The notes under the pieces: generated by a model
Told to the model about the DNA's origin: nothing
The model's database searches: none
The model's input: only the letters and a program-made list of their open reading frames with translations
Source: CBDBBY01 sp965203795
GTDB lineage: Bacteria > Pseudomonadota > Alphaproteobacteria > Rhodobacterales > Rhodobacteraceae
Length of the DNA: 64,000 nt
Assembly (NCBI GenBank): GCA_965203795.1
Contig: OZ241915.1
Span: forward strand, 3,534,001 to 3,598,000
Direction of reading: 5' to 3'
Made by a program: the position numbers and the translations under genes
Shown: in pieces, positions 17,336 to 26,573 of the stretch
Numbering within the stretch: the stretch's first letter is position 1
Layout: the number at the start of each line of letters is the position of its first letter

Positions 17336-18001
17336 ATGATGGGAACATCCGTCATCCAGCTCATCGTATTGGCGGCGGTAGCGCTGTTTCTGATTTTCAA
17401 GCTGCGAAGAACGCTGGGCACCCGCGACGGGTTCGAAGGCGGAACCAATGCCCCGAACATCGAATCGTCGCCGGAGCCGCGGCGCGACTTCGAGGTCATC
17501 GAAGGCGGAACCGACCGCGAAATCGTGAAGTTCGCGAAGAACAACGATTCCGCAGCGGAAGCCCTTTACGCCATGAAGCAGACCGAAGCGGGATTCAGCA
17601 TCGCCGAATTCATGGAAGGCGCCCGGAAGGCATACGAATGGATACTCATCGAGTTCGCCGAGGGAAGGCTGGATGCGATCAGCCCCTACCTGTCGAGCGA
17701 CGTGAAGGAATCCTTTGAAGAGACCGTCGCCGCGAGGCCGGACGACAATCGCGCCTACGCGGCGAAATTCGTCGGGATCCGAGAGGCAACGCTGAAGGCT
17801 GCGGAATTCGACCACGACACGTCGGATGCCGAAATCACGGTCGAATTCGTTTGCGACCTGACCTCCTACGTGACGGACTCCGAAGGAGAGCTGATCGAGG
17901 GCGACGCGGATGCCGTCCGGACCCAGAAGGACGTATGGTCTTTCTCGAGAAAGATGGGCAGCGGCGACCCCAACTGGATCCTTGTCGCGACAGGCGTTTG
18001 A
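17336..18001 (+). CDS. Tim44/TimA-like membrane-associated protein
   Basis: 221 residues with an N-terminal membrane span ('VIQLIVLAAVALFLIFKLRR'), a linker, and a Tim44-like domain from about residue 80 ('FMEGARKAYEWILIEFAEGRLDAISPYLSSDV') to the end ('WSFSRKMGSGDPNWILVATG'). Bacterial Tim44-like proteins lie at the inner membrane in Alphaproteobacteria, near secB/fxsA and smr. The role is unproven but they are relatives of the mitochondrial import motor anchor. The ATG at 17336 follows CCAGGGGAC. The mltA gene commonly found next is absent. Confidence 0.88.
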   Translation: MMGTSVIQLIVLAAVALFLIFKLRRTLGTRDGFEGGTNAPNIESSPEPRRDFEVIEGGTDREIVKFAKNNDSAAEALYAMKQTEAGFSIAEFMEGARKAYEWILIEFAEGRLDAISPYLSSDVKESFEETVAARPDDNRAYAAKFVGIREATLKAAEFDHDTSDAEITVEFVCDLTSYVTDSEGELIEGDADAVRTQKDVWSFSRKMGSGDPNWILVATGV

Positions 18002-18079
18002 CCGCGCGCGGAGGCTTCGCGGCTCCGCAACCGGCGCGTCGGCGGCAGCCTTGGCCCGGCCCGGCGGCTCGGCCGGCTC

Positions 18080-18766
18080 ATGAGCCCGCCCGGAGGGCGG
18101 CAGCCGACCAGCGAGGAACTCGAGAGCTGGTCTGAATTTTGCAGCAGCGTTGACGCCAAGGCCGTTCGCGATGGCCGTCGGCCAGCACAGGAAGAACTTG
18201 AGGACTGGAACGACAGTCTGAACGACCGCCCGCTACGCAACCGGGATGCAGTGATCGGAAAGAGGGAGGACCGGTCGGCATCTGAGCCGCCCGCCCGCCC
18301 GCCGAAACTTCCTCCGGCTATCCCCGAAGAGTTCGATATCGGCATATCGGCCGAAGAAGCGCCGGAAAGACCAAGGGCGCAGGCGGTCCGCGCTTCCGGA
18401 CGCGCCGCCGACATCGCGCTCGACCGGAAGCTGCTGCGCCTGATGAAGACCGGCAAGCAGGCACCGGAGGCGAAGCTCGATTTGCACGGATTGGGCCGGG
18501 TCGAGGCCGAAAGCGCGGTCCGCCGGTTCGTTCGGAATTGCCGCGGCAAGGACATGAGGCTGCTACTGGTCATAACCGGCAAGGGCCGGGAGAAGCGTGC
18601 CGACGGGCCAATTCCGGAAAAGACAGGAATTCTCAAGCTGAGCCTTCCGGTTTGGCTCGGCGCTCCGCCGCTGAGCGAAATGGTGCAGAGCCATTGCCCC
18701 GCGCACCCGGTCCACGGAGGAAGCGGGGCCTTCTACGTCTTCCTGAAGCGGAGGCGTCCGGCTTAG
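18080..18766 (+). CDS. Smr-domain protein
   Basis: 228 residues. A charged N-terminal half precedes a C-terminal Smr domain with 'KLDLHGLGRVEAESAVRRFV', 'LLLVITGKGR' and 'HPVHGGSGAFYVFLKRR'. The LDLHG and TGKG motifs are diagnostic. Smr domains of this type bind or nick nucleic acids; the cellular role in Alphaproteobacteria is not settled. It follows the Tim44-like gene by 78 bp and overlaps the convergent phosphatase gene by four bases. Confidence 0.88.
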   Translation: MSPPGGRQPTSEELESWSEFCSSVDAKAVRDGRRPAQEELEDWNDSLNDRPLRNRDAVIGKREDRSASEPPARPPKLPPAIPEEFDIGISAEEAPERPRAQAVRASGRAADIALDRKLLRLMKTGKQAPEAKLDLHGLGRVEAESAVRRFVRNCRGKDMRLLLVITGKGREKRADGPIPEKTGILKLSLPVWLGAPPLSEMVQSHCPAHPVHGGSGAFYVFLKRRRPA

Positions 18767-19590
18767 CCCTTTGCGATCGCTATCCGGTAGCTTCCCTCCT
18801 TGAACTCGGCGCCGGCGACCTGCCCGGTGAAATAGCTTCCGGCATCCAAGTTCATACGTCCGTCGCGGACCAAATGGAGATCGAAATCCGTGGCGCCTGC
18901 GCTTCTGCCCGGGTCGATCATGGCAGGCGTGTGGCCGTGCACGACGATCCTTCCCGGGGCCGGATTCCGAACGGTTAGGAAAGGCTCCCGTATCCAGCAC
19001 CAGTGATCGCCGCCGAGTTCGTTCCACGGCTGCGAGAAGTGATCCGCCAAGCTCGTGCCGGGGTCGACGCCCGCGTGAACGAGAACCAGATTGCCGGCCT
19101 CGTGATGGGAACGTAGGCTTTCGAGAAATCCCGCTCTGGCCTTGCCGAGCGCGGCCTCCAAGGCCCTGCCGAATTCCGACCCATCCAGCCGGGCATCGAA
19201 CGGGAACCCGGGCAGCTGCCTGGCGGTTTCCCGGCCTCCGTTCATGAACCAGAGTTCGGCGTCGCTCCAATCCGTTGCGGACAGCGTTCGCCTCATCAGC
19301 TGCTCGTGGTTCCCCATGAGCGGAACCGCTTCCGTGAAGCCAAGGCCGGCGATGCCGATCGCCGCGTCCAAGGCCCCGACGCTGTCCGCGCCGCGGTCGA
19401 CGAGGTCGCCAAGCAGAACGAGGGTCGATTGCGGCGCATCGGCGGCAGCTGCCTCGAATTCGGCAAGCAGCGCCGACAGGTGCGAAGACATGCCGTGGAC
19501 GTCGCCGACAACGAACACGCGATGCGCGGAATCCAGCCCGGTATCCGCCGGGAGCCATTCGGAGCGTGAAATGCTTGGCATAGCGTTCAT
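18763..19590 (-). CDS. Calcineurin-like metallophosphoesterase (PrpE/serine-threonine phosphatase type)
   Basis: 275 residues with the full metal-site set: 'GDVHG' (29-33), 'GDLVDRG' (about 61-67), 'GNHE' (about 93-96), 'LVHAGV' and 'VVHGHTP'. These bind two metals and identify a protein phosphatase or diadenosine-tetraphosphatase-like hydrolase of the lambda phosphatase group. It is cytosolic. It ends against smr and lies 129 bp downstream of the infB stop on the same strand, so it is unlikely to be under its own strong promoter. Confidence 0.85.
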   Translation of the reverse strand: MNAMPSISRSEWLPADTGLDSAHRVFVVGDVHGMSSHLSALLAEFEAAAADAPQSTLVLLGDLVDRGADSVGALDAAIGIAGLGFTEAVPLMGNHEQLMRRTLSATDWSDAELWFMNGGRETARQLPGFPFDARLDGSEFGRALEAALGKARAGFLESLRSHHEAGNLVLVHAGVDPGTSLADHFSQPWNELGGDHWCWIREPFLTVRNPAPGRIVVHGHTPAMIDPGRSAGATDFDLHLVRDGRMNLDAGSYFTGQVAGAEFKEGSYRIAIAKG

Positions 19591-19719
19591 CCGGCCATCC
19601 CGAACCTTTCGAGCGCCTGCGCCGCCCGCGAAGGCCGCGATCCTGCCAAGCAGTTCAAAGCGGCTCTGAATCAGCGTTCGAAACGCTTCGGGCCGAAATC
19701 GCGCGACTCCGGCGGCCGG

Positions 19720-22230
19720 TCAGAGGCTGCGCTGGATCTCCTCCCGCTCGAACACCTCGATCGCGTCGCCCTGCCGGATGTTCGAGTAGTTTTCGAACGC
19801 CATTCCGCATTCCAGCCCGGATTGCACTTCCGCGACCTCGCTCGTGAACCGCTTGAGGGTCTTGAGCTGCCCTTCGTGAATGACGACGCTGTCCCGCAGC
19901 AGGCGGACGCCGGCCGCCCGCTTCACCACCCCTTCGGTAACCTTGCAGCCCGCGACGGGCCCGACGCCGGGGATCCTGAACACTTCCAGGATTTCGGCGT
20001 TTCCAAGGAAGGACTCCTTGATTTCCATGGGCAGCAGCCCGGAGGCGATTGATCTGATGTCGTCCACCAGAGAGTAGATTACCGAATAGTAGCGGATGTC
20101 GACGCGGTCCTGCGCGGATTTCCGCGCAGCGGCGTTCGCGCGGACGTTGAAGCCGACGATCAGGGCGTTCGAGGCCTCCGCGAGCCCCACATCCGTTTCC
20201 GTGACCGCGCCGACGCCGGAATGAAGGACGCGAACCTTGACCTCGTCGTTCCCGATTCTCTCGACCGCCTGCGTGACGGCTTCGGACGAGCCTTGGACAT
20301 CGGCTTTCACGACCAGCTTCAGATCGCTGGCGACTTCCGTCTTCATCCCGTCCTTGATCCGCAGGAACTGCTCCATGCTCGCGGTGGCTCCGGCGGCGGC
20401 GCGCTTTCCTCGGGACAGCCTCTGCCGGAACTCGGAAATCTCCCGCGCCTGCGACTCGGTCTCCACCACGTTCAGAATGTCGCCGGCGTTCGGGGTTCCG
20501 TTCAGTCCGAGAACCTTGACCGGCATCGCCGACCCGGCCTCGGCAACCCTCGCGCCCTCGTGGTCGACAAGCGCGCGGACCTTTCCCCACTGCTCTCCGA
20601 CAACGAATACGTCGCCCGTTCTCAGCGTTCCCGTCCTGACGAGGATCGTCGCGACGGGTCCGCGGCCCACATCCAGCTGGGCCTCTATCACCGCGCCGAC
20701 CGCCGACCGGTTCGGGTTGGCCTTCAGCTCCAGGACTTCCGCTTGGATGCCGATCATCTCGAGCAAGGTGCCTATGCCGTGTCCGGTCAGGGCGGAAACC
20801 TCCACGTCGATCACGTCGCCCGACCGGCGTTCCACGACGATGCCGTGGCGCAGAAGCTGGTTCCGGACGGTGTCGGGGTCCGCGCCGCTCTTGTCGCACT
20901 TGTTGATCGCGACGATGATCGGAACCTCCGCCGCCTTCGCGTGGTTAATCGCTTCCACGGTCTGCGGCATGACAGAGTCATCCGCGGCGACGACCAGAAC
21001 GACGATGTCGGTGACCTGCGCGCCCCGGGCCCGCATTGCCGCGAACGCCTCGTGGCCCGGTGTGTCGATGAACGAGAGAAGAGCCCCGCTGTCCGTCCTC
21101 ACCTGGTACGCGCCGATGTGCTGCGTGATTCCGCCCGCTTCGCCGGACGCGACGCTCGTCTTCCGGATGCTGTCCAGAAGCGAGGTCTTGCCGTGGTCGA
21201 CATGGCCCATCACCGTGACGACGGGCGGGCGCTCCGAAAGATCCTCGGGCTTGTCGTCGGACGACGCGATCACCTCTTCCACGTCCGCATCGGAAACCCG
21301 GACGGCGGTGTGGCCGAACTCGGCGATCGTCAGCTCCGCGGTATCGGCGTCGATCGACTGGTTCTGCGTGACCATGACGCCGTTCTTCATCAACGTCTTG
21401 ACGACATCCGAAACGCGCTCCGCCATGCGATTGGCGAGCTCCTGCACGACGATGGATTCCGGAAGCTGGACTTCGCGGACGACTTTTTCGCGGACTTGGA
21501 CGGCGCCCATCGCCTTCCGCTTCTTCCGCTCCTGGCTCCTAAGGTACGCCGCGTGGGAGCGCTGGCGCTCCTCGTCGTTCAGCGCCCTTGAAACGGTCAG
21601 CTTCCCGCGCCGCCGGCGTTCCGGAGAAACCCTTCCGGCATGCCGGGGCTCCTCCCTGTCACGGCCCCGCTTCCGGTCGGACTTGCGCGGTCCTGCAGAA
21701 GGCTTGGATTCCTTCGCGTCGCCGACGGATCCGCCAGGCTTCGCCACCGGGGCCTGCTTGGCCGCAGTTTCCGCGGGATCCCGCTGCGCTTCCTGGACGG
21801 CTTTGTCCTGCCGCTCCTCTTCCGCCGCTTCGCGGTCGGCTTTGAGGGCTTCCTCCTTCAGCCTCGCGGCGAGGTCGGCGGCCGCCTCTTCCTTCGCCAA
21901 GGCGTCAAGGCGCGCCTGCTCCTGCCGCAGCTGCCGATCAGCCAGCTCGGCCGCCTGGCGCTGCTCCTCGGTGCGAACATGCTCCTTCAGGAGCGCTCTG
22001 CTGCGGCGCTCGATCTCCCGCTCGGAAAGCTTGGCCTTCGACGGAGTCGCGGTCGGCGCAGCCTCGATCGTCGCCTGCGGCCGCTGGAGCGCCTTGACAA
22101 CCCGTCGGCGCGGAGCGGACTCCACGACGACTTCGGTTGCGTTCCGGCCCATCCGGTTCCGCTGCGGCCGCTGCGATTCCAAGCGCGTGCCGCGGCTTCC
22201 GACGCTGAGCCTCAGGGTCTTCTTTTCCAT
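19720..22230 (-). CDS. infB: Translation initiation factor IF-2
   Basis: 836 residues. The N-terminus starts 'MEKKTLRLSVGSRGTRLES', followed by a long Ala/Glu/Arg-rich helical region (about 60-260). The GTPase domain has G1 'GHVDHGKTS' near 340, G3 'DTPGHEAF' and G4 'NKCDKSGADPD', then IF-2 domains II-IV ending 'GQ..F..EEIQRSL'-type. It places initiator tRNA on the 30S subunit. The ATG at 22230 is chosen because 'MEKKTLRLS' resembles other alphaproteobacterial starts. It is the last gene of rimP-nusA-ylxR-infB here; rbfA and truB, which usually follow, are absent from the window. Confidence 0.96.
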   Translation of the reverse strand: MEKKTLRLSVGSRGTRLESQRPQRNRMGRNATEVVVESAPRRRVVKALQRPQATIEAAPTATPSKAKLSEREIERRSRALLKEHVRTEEQRQAAELADRQLRQEQARLDALAKEEAAADLAARLKEEALKADREAAEEERQDKAVQEAQRDPAETAAKQAPVAKPGGSVGDAKESKPSAGPRKSDRKRGRDREEPRHAGRVSPERRRRGKLTVSRALNDEERQRSHAAYLRSQERKKRKAMGAVQVREKVVREVQLPESIVVQELANRMAERVSDVVKTLMKNGVMVTQNQSIDADTAELTIAEFGHTAVRVSDADVEEVIASSDDKPEDLSERPPVVTVMGHVDHGKTSLLDSIRKTSVASGEAGGITQHIGAYQVRTDSGALLSFIDTPGHEAFAAMRARGAQVTDIVVLVVAADDSVMPQTVEAINHAKAAEVPIIVAINKCDKSGADPDTVRNQLLRHGIVVERRSGDVIDVEVSALTGHGIGTLLEMIGIQAEVLELKANPNRSAVGAVIEAQLDVGRGPVATILVRTGTLRTGDVFVVGEQWGKVRALVDHEGARVAEAGSAMPVKVLGLNGTPNAGDILNVVETESQAREISEFRQRLSRGKRAAAGATASMEQFLRIKDGMKTEVASDLKLVVKADVQGSSEAVTQAVERIGNDEVKVRVLHSGVGAVTETDVGLAEASNALIVGFNVRANAAARKSAQDRVDIRYYSVIYSLVDDIRSIASGLLPMEIKESFLGNAEILEVFRIPGVGPVAGCKVTEGVVKRAAGVRLLRDSVVIHEGQLKTLKRFTSEVAEVQSGLECGMAFENYSNIRQGDAIEVFEREEIQRSL

Positions 22231-22303
22231 GCGGAGCTGCCGCCTCCCCAGACTGTGCAATGCCGTACCCGCGCTCCGCCCAGCGACGGAACGGAAAGCC
22301 AAT

Positions 22304-22960
22304 TCATTCCCGGAATCCGGCGAGTCGCCTGACTGCGTCGATAGTCCTGGAACCGAGCGCGCCCGGCGAGAGCGCCGCGTATATTACAACATCTCTCGCG
22401 AACGCCATACCTAATTCGGATGGGCGCAAGCATCCTGAACGGACAATGTTGCAATTCTGTTTTCCGAGCTTCGACAGCTGCCTCGGCGAGCAATCGGGCG
22501 AATGCAGCAGGAGCGCGACCTCGGCTCTTCCAAGCCGGTCGCGGACCTTCTCGAAGCCGGCGACCGCGACGCCGGCCTTTCGGGAAATCGCCAAGAGCTC
22601 GACGACCCGCGCCGCCAGCGCCCTTTCCACTGAATCCGCCAAGCCGTCCGGCACGGCGGCATCGCCGCCGGCGTTCCGCGCGAAAAGCCCGCCGCCGACG
22701 GCCTTCCCGAGCGCGGCCCTCTCGGCCTTCACCCAGATCCCCCGGCCGGGGAGGCGTTCAAGGATGTCCGGAACCACCTGCCCGTCCGGCCCCACGACGA
22801 ACCTCACGAGGCCGCATTTCGGCAGGCTTTCCCGGGTCGCGATGCAGCGGCGCTCGCCCAGGGTCTTTCCCGGCTTCCTTCGCCCGCGGGTCAACGGCGG
22901 CCTGCTTCCGGGGCCGGACCGACCATTCGGGTCAAGCCGCCTCCGCGGCCTCCGAAGCAT
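22304..22960 (-). CDS. ylxR: YlxR/DUF448 RNA-binding protein with L7Ae-like C-terminal domain
   Basis: 218 residues. The YlxR domain shows 'ERRCIATRESLPKCGLVRFVVGPDGQVVPDI' and 'LPGRGIWVKAERAAL', the standard R-x-C-x-x-x-R and GRG-W signatures. The C-terminal half ('LLAISRKAGVAVAGFEKV', 'ALLLHSPDCS') is L7Ae-like, as in alphaproteobacterial fusions of this gene. It likely binds RNA (RNase P RNA binding is reported for YlxR homologues). It sits between nusA (29-bp overlap) and infB (73-bp gap). Confidence 0.88.
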   Translation of the reverse strand: MLRRPRRRLDPNGRSGPGSRPPLTRGRRKPGKTLGERRCIATRESLPKCGLVRFVVGPDGQVVPDILERLPGRGIWVKAERAALGKAVGGGLFARNAGGDAAVPDGLADSVERALAARVVELLAISRKAGVAVAGFEKVRDRLGRAEVALLLHSPDCSPRQLSKLGKQNCNIVRSGCLRPSELGMAFARDVVIYAALSPGALGSRTIDAVRRLAGFRE

Positions 22961-24581
22961 CCGTCCTGTCCGGATCTTCCGCGGAATCCGGCTCCTCGGC
23001 CGGGGGATCCGGCTCCTCTTCGACCAGATCCGCGGGATCCACGATTCCGGCGGCCACCCGCGCCTCCATCACAAGGCGCTTCGCCTCGTCGAGGGTGACT
23101 TCGTACTTCTCCAGGATCCCGTCGTCCTTCTGCCGCTTTCCGTCCACGACGGTGAAGCCTCCGGCGAGCTCCCAGTCGGCGCACATCGCAAGCTCGTCGA
23201 GCGTGAAAATCCCCTCTTCCGCGAGCGTTTCCAGCATCTTCGCTGAAAGCCCGCCGAATTCCGCCAGGCTGTCCTGCAGGCCGAGCTCCCTCGCGCGCTT
23301 CATGGCTTCGGCGTTCTCCTGCTCGACGAACCGGCTTGCCCGCAAATGAAGCTCCACGGCCGTGTCCTCGTCGACGCCGTCGATGGACCTGAGCTCCTCG
23401 ATGTCGCACGATGCCAAGTACTCGAGCGTGTCGAACCCTTCCGCGACGAGGAGCTGCGCGAACACTTCGTCGACATCGATCGCGTTCATCAGCATCCGGG
23501 TCCGCTCCGCGACATCCGCCTGGCGCCGGGCCATCTCCTCGGTTTCGGTGAGGATCGAAATCTCCAGGCCCGTCATCTGGCAGGCGAGCCGCACGTTCTG
23601 CCCGCGCCGGCCTATGGCGAGCGATAGCTGCTCGTCGGGCACCACGACCTCCTTGGGCAGCCCCTCCTCGTCCAGGATCACCTTCGAAACGGTCGCGGGC
23701 TGAAGCGCGGTCACGATGTACTCGACCAGATTGTCCGTCCAGGGAATGATGTCGATCCGCTCCCCCTGCAGCTCGTTCACGACCGCCTGGACCCTCGATC
23801 CCCGCATTCCCACGCAGGCGCCGACGGGATCGATGCTGCTGTCGTAGGAGACGACGGCGATCTTTGCCCTGGAGCCCGGATCCCTCGCGACATCGCGGAT
23901 CTCGATGATGTTCTCGTAGATCTCGGGAACCTCCATGCGGAACAACTCGACGAGGAACTCCGGGGCCGTCCTCGAAAGGAATATCTGAGGCCCCCGCTGC
24001 TCCCTCCGGACGTCCGTGATGAAGGCCCGGAGCCGCTCGCCGTTGGCGTAGCTCTCGCGCCCGATCTTCTGGTCGCGCCGCAGCACCGCTTCCCCGCGCG
24101 TCATTTCCAGCACGATATTGCCGAATTCCTCCCGCTTCACCGTGCCGACGACGATGGTCCCGATCCGGTCCTTGAATTCCTCGTACTGGCGCTCGCGCTC
24201 GGCGTCGCGGACCTTCTGGAGGATCACCTGCTTGGCGGACTGCGCGGCGATTCGGCCCATGTCGAGAGGGGGAAGCTCGTCGACGAGCTCGTCGCCGGCC
24301 TGCGCGCCGGGCCTTTCGAGCTGCGCCTCCTCGACGCTGATTTCCTGGAGCTGGTTCTCGATCTCGTCGGCGACGGTCCTGACGCGCGTCAGCGTGAGAT
24401 GGCCTGTGCCGCGGTCGATGCTGGCCCGGATGTCCAGTTCCGCCCCGTACCGCATCTTCGCGGCCTTGGCCATCGACTCCTCCATGGCCTCGACCACGAT
24501 TTCCGGATCGATCATCTTTTCCTGCGCGACCGTTTCCGCGATCCGGAGAAGCTCCAGCCTGTTGGCGCTTGCGATGTTCAT
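22932..24581 (-). CDS. nusA: Transcription termination/antitermination factor NusA
   Basis: 549 residues. The N-terminal RNA polymerase-binding domain starts 'MNIASANRLELLRIAETVAQEK'. S1 and two KH domains follow ('CVGMRGSRVQAVVNELQGERID', 'LAIGRRGQNVRLACQMTG'), then C-terminal acidic helix-hairpin repeats ('FDTLEYLASCDIEELRSIDGVDE') and an acidic Pro/Glu tail. NusA modulates pausing, termination and antitermination. The ATG at 24581 is the homologous start; the frame is open upstream to 24677 inside rimP. Confidence 0.96.
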   Translation of the reverse strand: MNIASANRLELLRIAETVAQEKMIDPEIVVEAMEESMAKAAKMRYGAELDIRASIDRGTGHLTLTRVRTVADEIENQLQEISVEEAQLERPGAQAGDELVDELPPLDMGRIAAQSAKQVILQKVRDAERERQYEEFKDRIGTIVVGTVKREEFGNIVLEMTRGEAVLRRDQKIGRESYANGERLRAFITDVRREQRGPQIFLSRTAPEFLVELFRMEVPEIYENIIEIRDVARDPGSRAKIAVVSYDSSIDPVGACVGMRGSRVQAVVNELQGERIDIIPWTDNLVEYIVTALQPATVSKVILDEEGLPKEVVVPDEQLSLAIGRRGQNVRLACQMTGLEISILTETEEMARRQADVAERTRMLMNAIDVDEVFAQLLVAEGFDTLEYLASCDIEELRSIDGVDEDTAVELHLRASRFVEQENAEAMKRARELGLQDSLAEFGGLSAKMLETLAEEGIFTLDELAMCADWELAGGFTVVDGKRQKDDGILEKYEVTLDEAKRLVMEARVAAGIVDPADLVEEEPDPPAEEPDSAEDPDRTDASEAAEAA

Positions 24582-24591
24582 GGCAATTCCT

Positions 24592-25119
24592 TCAGTTGTT
24601 CGGCGTAGTTTGCGGGCGGCGGGTCCCCGCGGCTCCGGCCGCCAGGCTTTCCGAGAGCGACAGGCGCGCGCTGGCAACCAGCTCGAACGGCAGCTCGAGC
24701 ACGCCGTTGCCGGTTTCGATCCTGACGCCGCTTCCCGAGACTCCCCTGATCACGCCCTTGAAGCGGCTCCGGCCGTCCACAGGGCGCGATGTCCGGATCT
24801 TGGCCCGCCGCCCGCCGAAGGCCTCGAAATCCGAGAGCCTCGTCAGCGGACGGTCGACGCCCGGAGAGGACACTTCGAGCGAGTAAGGCCCGCCAAGCGG
24901 GTCGTCGACGTCGAGCGCGGCTGAAACCGCCTTCGAGACCGACGCGCAATCCTCAAGCTCCATTCCGCCTCCCGGGCGCTCCGCCATTATCTGCAAGGTC
25001 TTTCTCGTTCCGCCGCCGTACCGAAGCCTTACCAAGACGTATCCCATGCCGCCGACCAGCGGCTCGACGATCTCCGCGACCCGGCGCTCTATCGGGGCGA
25101 CCGCGACAAGATCGGCCAT
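24592..25119 (-). CDS. rimP: Ribosome maturation factor RimP
   Basis: 175 residues. 'VEPLVGGMGYVLVRLRYGGG', 'LQIMAERPGGGMELEDCASVSKAVSAALDVDDPL' (shown in part) and 'YSLEVSSPGVDRPL' are typical RimP segments. RimP is needed for 30S subunit maturation. The ATG at 25119 ('MADLVAVAPIE') gives normal length. It ends 10 bp before nusA and is the first gene of the operon, divergent from the P450 gene across ~180 bp. Confidence 0.93.
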   Translation of the reverse strand: MADLVAVAPIERRVAEIVEPLVGGMGYVLVRLRYGGGTRKTLQIMAERPGGGMELEDCASVSKAVSAALDVDDPLGGPYSLEVSSPGVDRPLTRLSDFEAFGGRRAKIRTSRPVDGRSRFKGVIRGVSGSGVRIETGNGVLELPFELVASARLSLSESLAAGAAGTRRPQTTPNN

Positions 25120-25298
25120 CGGCAATGCCCTCGCCCAACAACGGAAAGGCGGGCCCGCGGCCCGCCTTATCCTTTCCGGTGGAGGCGCGAATTTGGACAA
25201 CGCGCCGCCGCTTTGACTCCTCCTTTACAAGTCTGCGAAACTCTCCGCAAGTTCGGAATTCGCCGCGACGGGGCGGGCAGGAAAGGAGCGGAACCGGA

Positions 25299-26552
25299 AT
25301 GAAAACGCTGCTTGAAGCGTCGAAGGAGGCGATCCGCCCTGTCGTGATGAACGCGCTTCTGCTCTGGGAGCGAATGGAGTCCGGGGTTTCCTACAACCCC
25401 ACGTCCCCGGAAATCCGGGACAACCCTTACGAAGCCTACCGCAAGCTGAGAGAAAAGGATCCGGTCCACCGCCTGAGGCTTCTCAACGCATGGCTGCTGA
25501 CGGGCTACGAGGAGGTCGACGAGGCTCTCAGGGATCACGAGCATTTCACCAACAGCCAGAGGGGCTTCGCGTTCACGGAGCTCAGGACGCTGCTCCACAC
25601 CGACCCGCCGACCCATACGCGCCTCCGGTCGCTGATCCTGAAGGCCTTCACGCCGAGAGCGGTCGAAAGGCTCGAGCCGAGCATCCGGGATACCGCCGAG
25701 CGCCTTCTCGACGACATTGCGGGCAAAGACCAAATCGATGTCATCGCCGATATAGCCTATCCGCTTCCGGTGATCGTGATCGCGGACATGCTCGGCGTGC
25801 CTCCGGAGGACAGGGACCGCTTCAAGGTGTGGTCCGACGATCTGGCGCTCTCGGTCGAACCCGTCCTCGCCCGCGCGCATCCGGACCGGATCAGAAAGTC
25901 CTGGGACGAGATCTTCGAGTATTTCGAAGGAATCATCGCGCTGAGGCAGGCGGATCCGAAGGACGACCTTATCAGCCTCCTGATCGCGGCGGAGGACCAG
26001 GGGAGCAAGCTCACCCGCGAGGAGCTTCTGCTCACGCTCCTGCTTCTCCTCGTCGCTGGCAACGAAACCACCCGCAACATGATCGGCAACGGAACCCTCG
26101 CCCTGCTCCGGAATCCGGTGCAGATGGAGCGGCTCCGGAAGGACCGGAGCCTGCTGGAGTCGGCTGTCTCCGAGTTCCTGCGGTACGACAGCCCGGTCCA
26201 GCTGAACGGCCGGTACGTGTTCAAGGACACGGTCATCGGGGGCAAGCGGGTCAGAGCCGGACAGCAGCTGCTCTGCGCCCTTGGCGCGGCGAACCGGGAC
26301 CCCGCGGTCTATGCGGACCCCGACCGGCTCGACATCGCTAGGAACGAGGCGAGGCACCTGTCGTTCGGGAGGGGCATCCACCATTGCCTCGGCTCGTCGC
26401 TCGCGATGCTTGAGGGCCGCATCGCGTTCGGCGCCCTCCTGGACCGCTACGCGGCGATGCGCCTGGCGCGGGAACCCGAATACCGGGACCGGATAGTGCT
26501 TCGCGGGGTCAAAGAGCTTGTCGTGGATGTCGAGCCGTCGGCGCGGAACTGA
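25299..26552 (+). CDS. Cytochrome P450
   Basis: 417 residues, class I bacterial size, no membrane anchor. The I-helix has 'LLVAGNETTRN' near 250-260, the K-helix ExxR is 'SEFLR', and the haem loop is 'FGRGIHHCLGSS' near 354-365 with the axial cysteine. It is a monooxygenase; the substrate is not predictable by eye. No ferredoxin or ferredoxin reductase gene is adjacent. The frame is open far upstream, but the conserved sequence starts at the ATG at 25299, following AAAGGAG. Its promoter region is shared with rimP. Confidence 0.93.
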   Translation: MKTLLEASKEAIRPVVMNALLLWERMESGVSYNPTSPEIRDNPYEAYRKLREKDPVHRLRLLNAWLLTGYEEVDEALRDHEHFTNSQRGFAFTELRTLLHTDPPTHTRLRSLILKAFTPRAVERLEPSIRDTAERLLDDIAGKDQIDVIADIAYPLPVIVIADMLGVPPEDRDRFKVWSDDLALSVEPVLARAHPDRIRKSWDEIFEYFEGIIALRQADPKDDLISLLIAAEDQGSKLTREELLLTLLLLLVAGNETTRNMIGNGTLALLRNPVQMERLRKDRSLLESAVSEFLRYDSPVQLNGRYVFKDTVIGGKRVRAGQQLLCALGAANRDPAVYADPDRLDIARNEARHLSFGRGIHHCLGSSLAMLEGRIAFGALLDRYAAMRLAREPEYRDRIVLRGVKELVVDVEPSARN

Positions 26553-26573
26553 GTGCCCGGACGGAAGCCGGAT

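Noticed and set aside
20237..22414. 725-codon plus-strand open frame
   Set aside because: It is the antisense shadow of infB and ylxR, with Ser/Thr/Arg-rich composition and no domain.
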